Assembly (NCBI GenBank): GCA_028823855.1
Contig: JAPPFL010000062.1
Location: 29,025-93,024 of the forward strand
Origin: Albidovulum sp.
Lineage (GTDB): Bacteria > Pseudomonadota > Alphaproteobacteria > Rhodobacterales > Rhodobacteraceae
Length of the DNA: 64,000 nt
Direction: 5' to 3'
Positions 1 through 10,072 of this stretch are shown here, piece after piece; position 1 is the stretch's first letter; each line of letters starts with the position of its first letter. Both the position numbers and the translations under genes were made by a program. The notes under the pieces were generated by a model, which searched no databases, was not told the DNA's origin, and saw only the letters and a list, made by a program, of their open reading frames with translations.

Positions 1-830
1 TTGCCGTCAATGCCGACCGCCACGATGACCGTGTCAAATACATCCCGTATCGATTTGGAACCCTTTTGAGTGATTTCCGCCGCAACCGAGGCTTGGCTGC
101 GTTCGATTACTCTTACCCTTGAATTCGCGAAAATTTTCATGCCGTGCCTGCTGAAGCTTTTTCTGGCGAACTCTGATATTTCGGGATCTTCGGCGGGTAA
201 AATTCGCTCCAATACCTCGACTACCGTGGTTTCCGCTCCCAAGGCATTGTAAAAACTAGCGAATTCGATTCCAATCGCTCCAGATCCGATCACAAGTAGC
301 TTCTTGGGCATGCGCTTCGGGTCCAACGCATGCTTGTAGGTCCACACGACTTTGCCATCGGACTGGAGTTCGGGAAGTTCCCGCGCTCGGGCACCGGTCG
401 CAATGACGATGGCCGAAGCCGCAAGCTCTTCGACATCGTTCTTTCCATTCTTGACAAAAACCCGGTCGGCACCGGCAATTTCGGCGGTCGCCATTCGAAC
501 CTCGACCTTGTTCTTTCTCAACAGGTGGCCGACACCTTGATTGAGCTGCGCCGCTATGGCCCGCGACCTTTTGATAACGTCTTGGAGATTGAAGTCAACT
601 TTCTCGGCGCTAAGCCCGTAATCTCCCGCGCGCTTCATAGTTTGGAAGACTTCCGACGTTCGCAGCAGAGCTTTGGTCGGTATACAGCCCCAGTTCAGGC
701 AAATGCCGCCAAGATGCTCTCGCTCGATCACAGCTGTTTTAAGTCCGAGCTGCGCGCATCTTATTGCGCAAACATAGCCGCCAGGGCCCGCCCCGACTAT
801 GATTGCGTCAAATACTTTGGGGACTGGCAT
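1..830 (-). CDS. lpdA: Dihydrolipoamide dehydrogenase (E3), N-terminal 276 residues, cut by the left window edge
   Basis: FAD-dependent oxidoreductase that reoxidises the lipoyl group of 2-oxoacid dehydrogenase complexes and passes electrons to NAD. The reverse strand reads from an ATG at 830 as MPVPKVFDAIIVGAGPGGYV, a dinucleotide-binding fold. The redox-active disulfide motif CLNWGC follows, with Cys44 and Cys49. A second nucleotide-binding motif (VIGSGAIGIEFASF) lies near residue 180. The frame is open to position 1, so about 190 C-terminal residues (dimer interface and catalytic His-Glu pair) lie outside the window. The GGICLNWGC form of the disulfide motif is, from memory, the one usual in the pyruvate dehydrogenase E3 of alphaproteobacteria, so I favour that complex. 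Neighbouring E1 and E2 genes would have to lie to the left; none is in this window. Confidence 0.93.
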   Translation of the reverse strand, partial: MPVPKVFDAIIVGAGPGGYVCAIRCAQLGLKTAVIEREHLGGICLNWGCIPTKALLRTSEVFQTMKRAGDYGLSAEKVDFNLQDVIKRSRAIAAQLNQGVGHLLRKNKVEVRMATAEIAGADRVFVKNGKNDVEELAASAIVIATGARARELPELQSDGKVVWTYKHALDPKRMPKKLLVIGSGAIGIEFASFYNALGAETTVVEVLERILPAEDPEISEFARKSFSRHGMKIFANSRVRVIERSQASVAAEITQKGSKSIRDVFDTVIVAVGIDG

Positions 831-962
831 GTTTAACTCCATTGTTCGAGCCGGCTTGAGGACCTAGAAAACAATTGTCGGCGAACCCAGCGTTCACCGG
901 ACGGGAAAAATTAGGCAAGCAACGACTCGCGAGCTTCGACGAGGCTTCTCGCGATTGCAGTT

Positions 963-1535
963 TCATCCGCGTACGGAATCAACGACGCTTTTATACCCGC
1001 CCTGTGCCATCCAATCGGCTTCCTCGACGGAAGACTCGCGACCCAAAGCCTCGTTCCTGTACGGAAATCGCCCGAACCGGGCGATGACCTCTCGATGAGC
1101 CTTCGCGTGTAAAAGGTTTTCTGCGTTGTTCGTATTGCTTTCAAAGAGGCGAACGCACTGGTCTTGCACATCAAGGTCTTCGCTGTGCATGTAGGGCAAG
1201 TAAAAAAACTGGCGCTCCGGCTCCGGTATCTCCATGTCATGTCCGGCCTGGATAGCCATCCCGGCAAATCGCAGGGCGCGCTCGTCGGCTTCGAAGGATT
1301 TGGCTGAATCTCGAAACATATTGCGCGAGAACTGATCCAGAACGATGATTCGCGCCAGAGCGCCTTTGGGCGATAGGCCCCAATCCGAGTATTCGTCCGA
1401 CATTAGCGCGTCCCAAAGCGGCCTGAATCTCTTTCGAATCTTTGCGTCTATCTTGTCGCCTCCGAAGTACCATCCTTTCGGCCCGATATCGTCGACCCAG
1501 AATGAAAGGACCGCTTCAGGCGTGAATTTACTCAT
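963..1535 (-). CDS. DUF924 family protein
   Basis: A 190-residue soluble protein of the DUF924 family (tetratricopeptide-like all-helical fold, function unknown). The start is typical of the family: MSKFTPEAVLSFWVDDIG, followed by WYFGGDKIDAKIRKRF. The conserved core LARIIVLDQFSRNMFRD lies near residues 60-76, and FFYLPYMHSEDLDVQD near 110-125. The length matches the family norm of about 180-200 residues. No signal peptide or membrane segment is visible. It sits on the same strand as lpdA, 132 bases upstream of it, without obvious co-transcription signals. The family assignment is firm. Nothing in the sequence gives a substrate or partner. Confidence 0.88.
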   Translation of the reverse strand: MSKFTPEAVLSFWVDDIGPKGWYFGGDKIDAKIRKRFRPLWDALMSDEYSDWGLSPKGALARIIVLDQFSRNMFRDSAKSFEADERALRFAGMAIQAGHDMEIPEPERQFFYLPYMHSEDLDVQDQCVRLFESNTNNAENLLHAKAHREVIARFGRFPYRNEALGRESSVEEADWMAQGGYKSVVDSVRG

Positions 1536-1895
1536 GCTGGAAATTCCTCGCTACAAGAGAATTGGCCGGTAAGTGTCCATGAGCGACCGCTTTATCAACG
1601 GAATTTCGGTTTCGCAATCCGCAGAAGTTTTTCGAGCAGGGGCAGCCATTGAAGTCCGCTAAAGCCCTCCTGATCGAGCGTCCGCGATAATGTAAAATTT
1701 TCTGGCGAGACTTTCCGAGTCAAACCGCGAAGCAATTCTTTAGGAAATCCGATTCAGCTCAAGGTCATGGGGCCAACCGTAGAATCCGGTTCCGACTCTA
1801 CGCCGTTAAGGCGCAAGGCCCCGTCAATCGAATTCATGCCGACTCGCGCCAGTCCGCGATACCCCGGAATCGCAGCTCAATTGCCTGCCATACGA
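1536..1895. other. Spacer between DUF924 gene and MFS transporter
   Basis: I see no convincing coding sequence, RNA gene or hairpin terminator here. Short ORFs on both strands have no recognisable motifs. Confidence 0.5.
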
Positions 1896-3143
1896 TTACC
1901 GATCATCCTCCTGCTCCGCAGAGAATTCCTGTACAACCATGTCGACCGCCACGGGAGTTGACGCCGGGTTGACCGGCGTAAAGGCGGCGGTGTCTTCGGC
2001 GGCAGGAGCCGGACGTATCGCCATCCTGTAAATCGCGTATCCAGCCAATGACGCTACAAGTACGAGATGGTGCATGAAAAAGCCTTTCGCGCCAAAAAAC
2101 TCCATCATCCAGCCAACGATAACCGGACCGCCGATCGCACCGATACCATGGATGAATATCAGCCCGCCCGCCGCCGCAGCTCGGTCCTCGGTTCCGATGA
2201 AATCATTTGTGTACGCGATATTCAGGGAATACAACGGGTTAGTTATTCCTCCGATCAAAAAAGCTATAATGAGCAGGACGACATATACATCGCCGACGAC
2301 GATCCCCGCGAACGACGCCACGGCGCAGGCCGAGGAAATCAAGGCGATGAGCAGTCGCCTGTCCATGCGGTCGGAAATCCAGCCGATTGGGAACTGACAC
2401 AGCAGCCCGCCGACATAAATTATTGCAATGAAGAGCGATATTTCGGCGACGCTCATTCCCGCTTCGGTGCCGTAAACGGAACCCATTCCCCATAATCCCG
2501 CGAATGCGCCGCCTAGCAAGAAAGAGCCAACGCAGCCGAGCGGCGACACTCGAAACAATTCGCGGAGCGTCATCGGCTTCGATGTACTAAATACGGGCAC
2601 TGGTGAAACCGAAAGCAGAATCGGCGTAAATGAAATCGAGACCAAAACGGACGCGATGACAAAGAGAAAGTAGCCAGACGGGTCCCCGATATTCAGCAGA
2701 GCCTGGGCCGTTACGACGCCGAACATTTGAACTACAAGATAAAGCGAAAGAGTCTTCCCTCTAGTTTGGTTCGTTGCACTGTCATTCAACCAGCTTTCCG
2801 CCACGACATAGACGCCCGAAAAGCAAAATCCGGTTATGATTCGAAGGAGCGCCCAAATAACGGGTGAAGGAAATGCTGCGAACAATATGAAAGTGGCGGA
2901 AATCATCGATGCGAGAGCAGCGAAAACCCGAACGTGGCCGACGCGCCTGATCAAAGCCGGCGCTAGCATCGAGCCTCCTAAAAATCCCAAGAAATAACCT
3001 GCCATTACGAACGACATAGTGCTCGCAGAATAGCCTTCCATCGCACCGCGAATACCGAGAAGCGTTGCCAGCATCCCGTTGCCTAGCATCAAGAAAAGCA
3101 TTCCGAGCAGAAGCGCCCACGATTGACCTATGACTGTTATCAT
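1896..3143 (-). CDS. MFS transporter, YcaD-like
   Basis: A major facilitator permease of about 415 residues with roughly twelve hydrophobic segments. I start it at the ATG at 3143 (MITVIGQSWALLLGMLFLML), because the extra residues from the upstream ATG at 3242 are polar and unlike the family. Conserved MFS landmarks are visible: an A-like loop GWISDRMDRR between TM7 and TM8, the N-terminal-half motif RRVGHVRVFAALASM, and SGVYVVAESWLNDSATNQTRG, which is typical of the YcaD branch. The substrate is unknown; members are usually annotated as drug or metabolite exporters. The C-terminal tail is hydrophilic. No clear Shine-Dalgarno precedes the chosen start. There is no operon partner: the neighbours on both sides are separated by spacers of several hundred bases. 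Confidence 0.87.
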   Translation of the reverse strand: MITVIGQSWALLLGMLFLMLGNGMLATLLGIRGAMEGYSASTMSFVMAGYFLGFLGGSMLAPALIRRVGHVRVFAALASMISATFILFAAFPSPVIWALLRIITGFCFSGVYVVAESWLNDSATNQTRGKTLSLYLVVQMFGVVTAQALLNIGDPSGYFLFVIASVLVSISFTPILLSVSPVPVFSTSKPMTLRELFRVSPLGCVGSFLLGGAFAGLWGMGSVYGTEAGMSVAEISLFIAIIYVGGLLCQFPIGWISDRMDRRLLIALISSACAVASFAGIVVGDVYVVLLIIAFLIGGITNPLYSLNIAYTNDFIGTEDRAAAAGGLIFIHGIGAIGGPVIVGWMMEFFGAKGFFMHHLVLVASLAGYAIYRMAIRPAPAAEDTAAFTPVNPASTPVAVDMVVQEFSAEQEDDR

Positions 3144-3719
3144 TTTCGAGCCGCCGAATCTTGATACGGAACTCAGGCATATTTGGATTTTCGAGAGTAG
3201 CCGATGTCCATAAAGCGACGCTCTCGCGGCGTTTTTGGGCAAACGAGAAAATTTTTCTCAAAACTCTTTCCAAGCACGTTGGACCGAGATTTTGTCGTTT
3301 CGGTATCGAGCAAAGAGGCTCATCCAGCCAATGACGCCCGCATTTGCCTTTCCCTCCCAAACCAATTGTTCGCAAGAATGACATCCAATCTCGAACTGCT
3401 TGATATTCAAGGGTTAATTCGGCCAAGTGCCAACCGAATCGCCCGAGCCACGACTCGCCAACGAATACGATTGGTTTATTGTCCTTATCGAACGGCCGTT
3501 ATTCGAATGCCTGCCCCAGCCGTTCTGAATTCGGTCATTCGCTCGGCGCACCCGCGGTTGCCGGGATACCCAATTGATTTGCGTCGATCGACGTTGCGTT
3601 CCGCTACTTCACTCCAGCGTTGCGCCAAAATAGCTGCATCGGCTATCCGCGTTATTTTATTTCAGGTCTTGAGCACCCGGGACGAGATTTTGTGATTCAA
3701 CGCTCGCGAATGTTGCTAG
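3144..3719. other. Spacer between MFS gene and queA
   Basis: No gene recognised on either strand. The 3' side would carry the end of the queA transcript, but I see no clear stem followed by a T-run. Confidence 0.45.
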
Positions 3720-4763
3720 TTAAATTCCTGAGAGGAATAGGAGCATACAGTCTCCGTAAGAATAGAACCGGTAGCGTTCGCTAACGGCATGCCTGTAAAT
3801 CGAGCGCACGCGTTCCTGCCCGGCGAGCGCGGCGACCAGAATGAACAGCGTCGACTTCGGCAAATGAAAATTCGTAAGCAATGCGTCGACGGACCTGACT
3901 CTATAGCCCGGCTTGATGAAAATTCGCGTTTCGCCCGACCAGGCATTTAATTCGCCACGGGGACCGGACGCCGATTCCAGCAAGCGCAGAGGCGTAGTTC
4001 CGACAGCGACAATTCGTCCGCCCGCGTCGCGCACGGCATTGATTTTTTCGGCGGCAGCCGTAGTGATCTCCCCCCATTCGGCATGCATGCGGTGCTCGCC
4101 TATGCTTTCCGATTTGACCGGAAGGAATGTCCCTTCCCCTACGTGGAGAGTTATCGCCGCTATGCCGATTCCGTTGTCCGACAAATTGTTCCGTAGCGCG
4201 TTGTCGAAATGAAGAGATGCCGTCGGTGCCGCAACGGCGCCAGGTCGCTCTGCGAAAATGGTTTGGTAGTCGGTTCGATCGTATCGGTCTATGTTCCTAC
4301 GCGATGAAATATAGGGCGGGAGCGGCGCCTTGCCGCGATCCGAAAGGGCTCTGTCAAATGCATCGCCCTTCACATTGAAGCAAATCTCGATGCCGGAATC
4401 GCTCCGCTCGATAACTGTCGCCCAAAGTTTGTTCCCGAATTCCAGTCGGTCGCCGCTCCTGATCCTCCGCAATGGTTTGGCCAGGGCTCGCCACCTGCCG
4501 CAACCTAGATCCTGGACAAGATTGAGCGAAATCTTTGATTTCGATTCGCGGATTCGGTGCCCGTCGAGAGCTCCGGGCACCACTTTCGTATCGTTGACAA
4601 CGAGCAAATCTCCCGGACGCAGGATCTCGGGAAGCCGGTTGACGCGCGTGTCGCAGAATTCTTCATCCCTTACCAACAAAAGGCGAGCGCTGCTGCGAGG
4701 TCGGGCCGGGCGAAGCGCAATCAGGTCGTCGGGAAGGTCAAAATCGAAATCTGACAGTTTCAT
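3720..4763 (-). CDS. queA: S-adenosylmethionine:tRNA ribosyltransferase-isomerase
   Basis: Transfers and isomerises the ribose of SAM onto 7-aminomethyl-7-deazaguanine at tRNA position 34, giving epoxyqueuosine in the queuosine pathway. The 347-residue protein has the full family length and begins MKLSDFDFDLPDDLIALRPA. Typical blocks follow: GDLLVVNDTKVVPGAL, AAPTASLHFDN, ITLHVGEGTFLPV, MHAEWGEI and LLTNFHLPKSTLFILVAALAG. Its ATG overlaps the stop of the upstream AsmA-like gene as ATGA, so the two are probably translationally coupled. The usual partner tgt is not in the window. Confidence is high because the motifs run the whole length. Confidence 0.96.
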   Translation of the reverse strand: MKLSDFDFDLPDDLIALRPARPRSSARLLLVRDEEFCDTRVNRLPEILRPGDLLVVNDTKVVPGALDGHRIRESKSKISLNLVQDLGCGRWRALAKPLRRIRSGDRLEFGNKLWATVIERSDSGIEICFNVKGDAFDRALSDRGKAPLPPYISSRRNIDRYDRTDYQTIFAERPGAVAAPTASLHFDNALRNNLSDNGIGIAAITLHVGEGTFLPVKSESIGEHRMHAEWGEITTAAAEKINAVRDAGGRIVAVGTTPLRLLESASGPRGELNAWSGETRIFIKPGYRVRSVDALLTNFHLPKSTLFILVAALAGQERVRSIYRHAVSERYRFYSYGDCMLLFLSGI

Positions 4764-7700
4764 CTGCTGGAGGGCGCTGCGACGCTGCTCAACAAGTCGC
4801 GAAGAAATCCCGGCAACAAGCCCGACACCGGATTCACGGTGATTTGCGGCTGGCGGGAATCGCCTTTTATTTCGTAATTGAATGCGAATACGCCCTCGCC
4901 CTTTTTTTTGCCGAATATTTTAGGTACGAATTCCATCTGCTCCAGTATGCCGTTAAGCAAATAGATCGGCGTGATTACTCCGGAAATGTTGATCAGGGAC
5001 TGTTCAGTGTTGACCCCACCGCCAAAAGTCAATCCGATCGAGGGTCCGGTTGCGCTGCCGTCGCGAAAAATGATTCCGGAATCCACCATTTTAAAGTCGC
5101 CCTCGATCGTTTGAAATTGAATACCTTCTCCGGCAAGTTTTTGTAGCAATCCGACAACGCTAATAAGGTCCAGTATAGCGCCGAGCAGCGGCATTTCGAC
5201 TGCTCTTACGTTTGAAATCTTGAACTGTCCCCGATACTCGCTTTCGTTTTCGCTAGGTGTGAATCTTACTTGAATTTGGCCGCCGTAGAGATTGTCCAAA
5301 ACTCCCGCGGCAGCTAGCGCGGCACCGGCGTTCTGTGCCGTGGCGTCGACTCTTGTGCCGTGTCTCGAGCCTGAAAGAGCAAGCTCTATTTCCTCCTTTC
5401 CGTTAACTAGGCCCCTCAATCTGCCTTCGATCGCTTCGCCGGTTACTATACTTCCCTGGACATCGGTAAGAACGATTTTGTCGGAGTAGATCAACTTGTC
5501 GAGGTTTAGCGAAATTGGCGACTTGGTTTCGGGCATTCCCGTCCCCGACCCGAACTCGAAATGCCGAAGGTCAAGTTCTCCGCCGTTAACTTGTATGGAA
5601 ATTCGTCCGTCGACCTGGCCTATCGACACGGGAGCATCGAGCCACTTGCCGACTCTAAGCCGACTAAATTCGGCGCGTTTCAGTTCGCCGGCACCATCAA
5701 ATAGCATGTGTCCGCGCGCCGATAGCCCATCGGTCTCTAGATCGAACCTGTCCAACGACCCGCCGTCCGCTATTTCCGAAATTACCGTTAGCTGGCCCCT
5801 TTGACCTTGCGGTTTGAGCCATCCCAGCGCCGGAACGGACAGAGTGAATTTATCCAGCCTCGTCGACAGGACGATCTGAGGATTTGCATCGCCTGCAAAT
5901 TCAACCGTAAAATTGGCAGTCTGTTCGCCAACAGCCGAATCATTTGGCAGTTCGACCCCAAATTCCTTGATCGCACTTGCGGATAAGGGAAAATTTCCCG
6001 CAAGCAGGCTTTCGCCATCAGCATCTTCTCCGAAACTCTTGGTCCAGGTTCCCGATACGGGAATCCTTCCGAAACTGCCGTTTCCCGACACGGAAATATC
6101 CATGTCCGTTACTTTGAATTCCAAAAGGTCTGCGGAAAACGATCGGCCTCTTGCGACGTCCGACACGTATACACGACTTGCTGTTCCAGAGGCCGCCACT
6201 CGAAAATCCGATGTCGAAAGATTTGTTCGAATTGGAAAATCGAGTTTTGCTTTTCCCTGCGCTTGCCCGGTTGCGAAATCTGACGAAATCCCGGCGTTTT
6301 GCAAAAAGTTGATCGGATCGTAGTCGAGAAAGGCGAAAATCGACTTGAATTCGCCGCCAAATCGCACCTCTGCCGAGGCCCGCCTTTTCTTGGCGCGATA
6401 ATCGAGGACCGAAAAAGACGTTTCGGCGATATTGATCGAACCGTTGTCGGGAATCCGAATTCTACCATTCTCGAAAACCACCGCGAAACCGTCTGCCGTA
6501 AGTTCTCCGTACCCGGCGGCACCAGATATCGGCGGCAGGTCTTTTGCATACTTCGCCTCGTCAAGCAAAAAGCGCCAAGTCAATCCCGCCTTTGTCGGCT
6601 GCGCCGGTTCAATCACGACCGCGCCGTGCAGATCGGACGCTATGCCTCCGACAATACGGCCTTTGGCCCATTCCCTAGCAGTTGGAGCGATTTTGTTCGG
6701 CCAAAGTTCTATAATCCTCTCCAATGACAATGTCTGGGATGACGCCGCAAGAGAAGCCGAAAGCCCGTCCGCGGTCAGAGCAAGCTTTCCGTCGGTTGAA
6801 AAACGATTCGATTTTGAATCGACTACGGTCCCGAAGAATTCTATGGCCTGCGGGCTGTTTCCAATTCGGAAACTCATCTGTCCGGACACCTCGGATATTG
6901 GCGAGTCGAATTGCTCAGGCCATGCGAATTCCGAGTCGAAGTATTCCAAACCGCCGACAATATATCTTGGTTTCGATTCCGAGATCGGCGGAACTATTGC
7001 ATATCCCTTGCCGGAAAGTTTTAGAATCTCCGTTTCAACGAAAATGCGCGAGAAATCTACTCTCGACGACAAAGGATCCACGACGAAATCGAATTCCGCG
7101 CCGTCCACGAAAATTGTCTTGTCGTCAGCATACGAATACGTTCCCTCCAATACGCGTAAACTGGCATTAATGTCCTCTATCTTACCGTCATCTTTCATTT
7201 TCGCCCGTGCTTCGGCAACGATCGGCGCATCCAGCCGAATTGCGTGCTCCTTGAACTCATCGCCTAGCGGCAATTCGTTGGCTCGGGCCCCGCTTAAACT
7301 GCCGTTGATCAGGATTTCCCTGGCGCCTTCTTCCGAAATAAACTCAATCGACGCCAATGCCGCCGGGCTTTCGTCTCCGGAAATGCGAAATGTCATTTGG
7401 CCGGAAATGGACGAATCGAATCTTTCGACTTTCAGTTTCCCGCGTTCGACAAACCACGAACGATCCAGAGCCAAATTTTGGATTTCAAGTTCGACCTCTT
7501 CGATCTCGATCGAATCCAGAAATGCCAGTTCGCCGCCTCTGAACAAATTCACGACGTCGAAAAATGAATTGGACGCGACCAATCCAGTTCCGCCGTCGGT
7601 TCCGAGAGGCCGAACGGCTAGAGCCAGGGAACCATCGATTTCCTGAACCAGATCCAATCTCAAATGCGGAATCCGGAGCGATCTTGGAATCAATTGCCCG

Positions 7701-8041
7701 GCAATAAGCTGCTTTAAGTCGAACTCCGCCGTCGCGGCGGAAAACGCGGTAACGATCTCGCCTTGAGCTCCCAAGACCTTGATGCCATGAAAATGCGCTG
7801 CAGGCGCCAAGAAATTCAGGTCAAAGGACAACTCAAGGTGTTCGATATCCAGTGAATCGGTTCCAAGCAAAGCCTCGAGCTTGTTTTCGACTCGCGACTT
7901 AAGCCATTCCGGAGCTTCTACCGGACCTGTCGCCAAGACGGTTAGCGCAGTAACGCTGAGCGCAAATGCCAGCGCAAATACCACGGAGATTGCGCCAACG
8001 ATCCACGCAACGCCTTTGGAGATTTTGCTTTGCTCGCTCAT
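4760..8041 (-). CDS. AsmA/YhdP-like envelope protein (DUF3971-type), 1093 residues
   Basis: A very long protein with one N-terminal membrane anchor (about residues 11-35, VAWIVGAISVVFALAFALSV) followed by about 1050 residues of beta-rich repetitive sequence. This is the architecture of the AsmA/TamB/YhdP group, which forms periplasm-spanning hydrophobic grooves for phospholipid traffic to the outer membrane. The segment ISNVRAVEMPLLGAILDLISVVGL near residue 960 and the C-terminal VNPVSGLLPGFLRDLL are typical of alphaproteobacterial YhdP-like proteins with a DUF3971 core and an AsmA-like C-terminal domain. The start at 8041 (MSEQSKISKGVAW) places a short cytoplasmic tail before the anchor. It ends in a 4-base overlap with queA. 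The exact paralogue (YhdP, TamB or YdbH) is inferred from length and tail, not proven. Confidence 0.85.
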   Translation of the reverse strand: MSEQSKISKGVAWIVGAISVVFALAFALSVTALTVLATGPVEAPEWLKSRVENKLEALLGTDSLDIEHLELSFDLNFLAPAAHFHGIKVLGAQGEIVTAFSAATAEFDLKQLIAGQLIPRSLRIPHLRLDLVQEIDGSLALAVRPLGTDGGTGLVASNSFFDVVNLFRGGELAFLDSIEIEEVELEIQNLALDRSWFVERGKLKVERFDSSISGQMTFRISGDESPAALASIEFISEEGAREILINGSLSGARANELPLGDEFKEHAIRLDAPIVAEARAKMKDDGKIEDINASLRVLEGTYSYADDKTIFVDGAEFDFVVDPLSSRVDFSRIFVETEILKLSGKGYAIVPPISESKPRYIVGGLEYFDSEFAWPEQFDSPISEVSGQMSFRIGNSPQAIEFFGTVVDSKSNRFSTDGKLALTADGLSASLAASSQTLSLERIIELWPNKIAPTAREWAKGRIVGGIASDLHGAVVIEPAQPTKAGLTWRFLLDEAKYAKDLPPISGAAGYGELTADGFAVVFENGRIRIPDNGSINIAETSFSVLDYRAKKRRASAEVRFGGEFKSIFAFLDYDPINFLQNAGISSDFATGQAQGKAKLDFPIRTNLSTSDFRVAASGTASRVYVSDVARGRSFSADLLEFKVTDMDISVSGNGSFGRIPVSGTWTKSFGEDADGESLLAGNFPLSASAIKEFGVELPNDSAVGEQTANFTVEFAGDANPQIVLSTRLDKFTLSVPALGWLKPQGQRGQLTVISEIADGGSLDRFDLETDGLSARGHMLFDGAGELKRAEFSRLRVGKWLDAPVSIGQVDGRISIQVNGGELDLRHFEFGSGTGMPETKSPISLNLDKLIYSDKIVLTDVQGSIVTGEAIEGRLRGLVNGKEEIELALSGSRHGTRVDATAQNAGAALAAAGVLDNLYGGQIQVRFTPSENESEYRGQFKISNVRAVEMPLLGAILDLISVVGLLQKLAGEGIQFQTIEGDFKMVDSGIIFRDGSATGPSIGLTFGGGVNTEQSLINISGVITPIYLLNGILEQMEFVPKIFGKKKGEGVFAFNYEIKGDSRQPQITVNPVSGLLPGFLRDLLSSVAAPSSR

Positions 8042-8708
8042 GTGCCAATTGTCTCTCGGCTGAATTTCCTACTGCGAAGTTGCCGAGAAGTGTGTTGTCA
8101 CATGACTATACTCAAAAAATGCCTCATGGCCAACGCGAGATCGGATAGTTCGAACTCGAATTCTGACAATTTGGCCCGCTTCGCTTCCGCTCTCGTTTCG
8201 ACGGGCGTCAAATCCGATTTTCGATCGCGCGCTCCCAGCGAAATCTTCTGTGGCGGCTCTAGAGGCGGAGCGATGCCTAGGCGTGTCCGGCAACGCCTAC
8301 CGAGGGGAGGTATCCGGCCGGGAGCACGGGTGGAATCCTTTACTTTTCCGCTCGACCATTCTCTTGACGACATAGGCCGCGGCGAAGGCCTAATTAGCAA
8401 AGCTGCTTTGCTTGAGGAACCGGACACGAACTCCGGCGAGTTCAGTTCCAGCCTGCGCGCCTGAAGATGCAGCAGCGACACTTGGTGTGCCACCAGCTGA
8501 TTCAAACGGCGGCGACCGATTTGGCTTTTCAAATGCGAGCTTTCGGCCTCCCGCAGGATGCGCGAAGCCTGCGACGACTACGCCCACGCAATTTGATTCC
8601 ACTCATTTCGTGTTTCGCCGTTTCCTATGATTGACATTGCATACGGAGTCTAACAACTCCCGATGCAAAAAATGCCGCTGGGCCGATCGGTCTGAAAAAT
8701 CGCCGTAG
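8042..8708. other. Spacer upstream of the AAA ATPase remnant
   Basis: Both strands carry open frames of up to about 145 codons, but none shows a recognisable motif or a convincing ribosome-binding site. I see no RNA gene. It may be the 5' part of the decayed locus that follows. Confidence 0.4.
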
Positions 8709-9742
8709 GCGAAGCGTAAAAATATCAGCGATCCAGACACTGAAGACATCGTTGAACTGGAAGTGAAGGATTTTGGACCAATCGACGAGGCCGAGATCGA
8801 CTTGCGCCCGTTTGCGATATTCATCGGGCCCGGCAATACCGGAAATCCTATCTAGCCATTTCGATCAATGCTCTGCACCGTTTTTTCAGTCGAGGCGGCT
8901 GGCCCGGTCGGCGGCGTCATTCTCTGAATCCTCCAATGATCCGTAGCATCGAGGCTTTGAAATTGCACGAATAGGCCGTCAATGGACTCACCGAATTGGC
9001 GGAATCCACGATTGCGGAAAAGGGTCGGGCACCTTTCGAAGGAGGAATCTCGCTTCCCGGATCGGTTGTGGACGCAATCCGATCTGGATTTGCCGAGCAA
9101 GGCAATTTCTTGGCAATGAAGTCGGCCGATACTTCGGCAAGGAAGAAATTTGGGCGCTAATTCGCAAGGGAGCCAAGGGTACCTCACGAATTGTTGTTCG
9201 CAAGCATCGCGCACGACATCGCGCCTATCGTCCAGGAATTAACGATCAGAGCAAAAGCGAGCGAGTCCAATACCATAATCCCCGATGGCATCCAGTTGCG
9301 GGTCGGAACCGACGAATTCTCGTTCGAGTTATTGCGGCGCCCGCCTAGCGACGGATTCGCTGGATCATCGAGAAGCAACGGCTCGGAAATCTACGAGCGG
9401 AGGCATTTGGAGGACTTAGCCAATCAAATCCGTCCCCGGATCGTCGGCCCCTTGCATATGCCGGCGTTTTACCTTCCGGCCGGTCGGACAGGCGCAGCGC
9501 GTGCCCGCAGCGCGGTCGTCAGCGCTCAGATCGAGAGCGCAGCGATGATCGGACTTCGTCCGGCCGCACGTGCGCCAATGCTATCGAGTGTTCTGGCGGA
9601 TTTTCTGGAACGGTTGATCGATCTCGATAGCCTACCTTACCGACGACGCAAGACTCGATCTAAGTACGTAGATCGATTGGACTATTCTCTGCGGATCGAT
9701 GCCGCGAGGCGAACATGCGGCGCTGCAGGATCAGTGCCCTGA
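8709..9742 (+). pseudogene. Decayed AAA family ATPase gene (several frameshifts, Walker A broken)
   Basis: Pieces of one ATPase lie in order in different frames. From 8709 the first frame reads ELEVKDFGPIDEAEIDLRPF, then AIFIGPGNTGNPI and a stop. Restoring one A at 8843-8845 turns the motif into GPGNTGKSYLA, a proper Walker A, and the frame then continues YLAISINALHRFFS. Further on, VVDAIRSGFAEQGNFL (frame A, to about 9110) continues as GNEVGRYFGKEEIWALIRKG in the next frame (from 9112). The segment 9191-9742 then reads MPAFYLPAGRTGAARARSA and VLADFLERLIDLDSL. From memory these match the interior of a family of predicted SMC/RecF-like AAA ATPases (consensus FYLPADRTGVMHAH). Walker B and the signature motif are not found. 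The gene is dead, with at least three frameshifts. Ancestral role unknown, possibly mobile or defence-related. Confidence 0.72.
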
Positions 9743-10072
9743 CCGCCCCGCTCGCACCGACCAGATCCCATCGTTTTTGTCTCTTATCGAAAATTCGTCA
9801 TTGCAATCCGCTGTCGGTTTCCGATGCAAGGGTTCCGACGAAGATCAATTGCGCAGTCGTCCGGGACTTGCGGCGGCAATCTACTCGCCTACATTGAACA
9901 GCGAGACGAGGAATTGCCAAAAAAATTTTGACGCGTTTGGACAAGTTCCTATCGCATGGCTCACGAATTGATGGTATGGGCAGTGCAAGAATGGTCGGCG
10001 GAATCACCGTGCAGTCCTGGATATTTGTTTCGAATCGCTGTCGACCGATGACTAGAACCGAGGCTCAGAAAA
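9743..10072. other. Tail of the ATPase remnant and bactofilin upstream region
   Basis: Fragments such as NLLAYIEQRDEELPKK (about 9880) in one frame look protein-like and may be the worn 3' end of the ATPase gene. No Walker B could be found. The last 100 bases presumably hold the bactofilin promoter, but I cannot point to a clear pair of hexamers. Confidence 0.35.

Noticed and set aside
6432..7646. 404-codon plus-strand ORF
   Set aside because: Antisense shadow of the AsmA-like gene; Ser/Arg-rich, no motif.
8098..8532. 144-codon minus-strand ORF in the spacer after the AsmA-like gene
   Set aside because: Low-complexity Arg/Ser-rich translation, no ribosome-binding site and an equally long antisense frame; no reason to call a gene.
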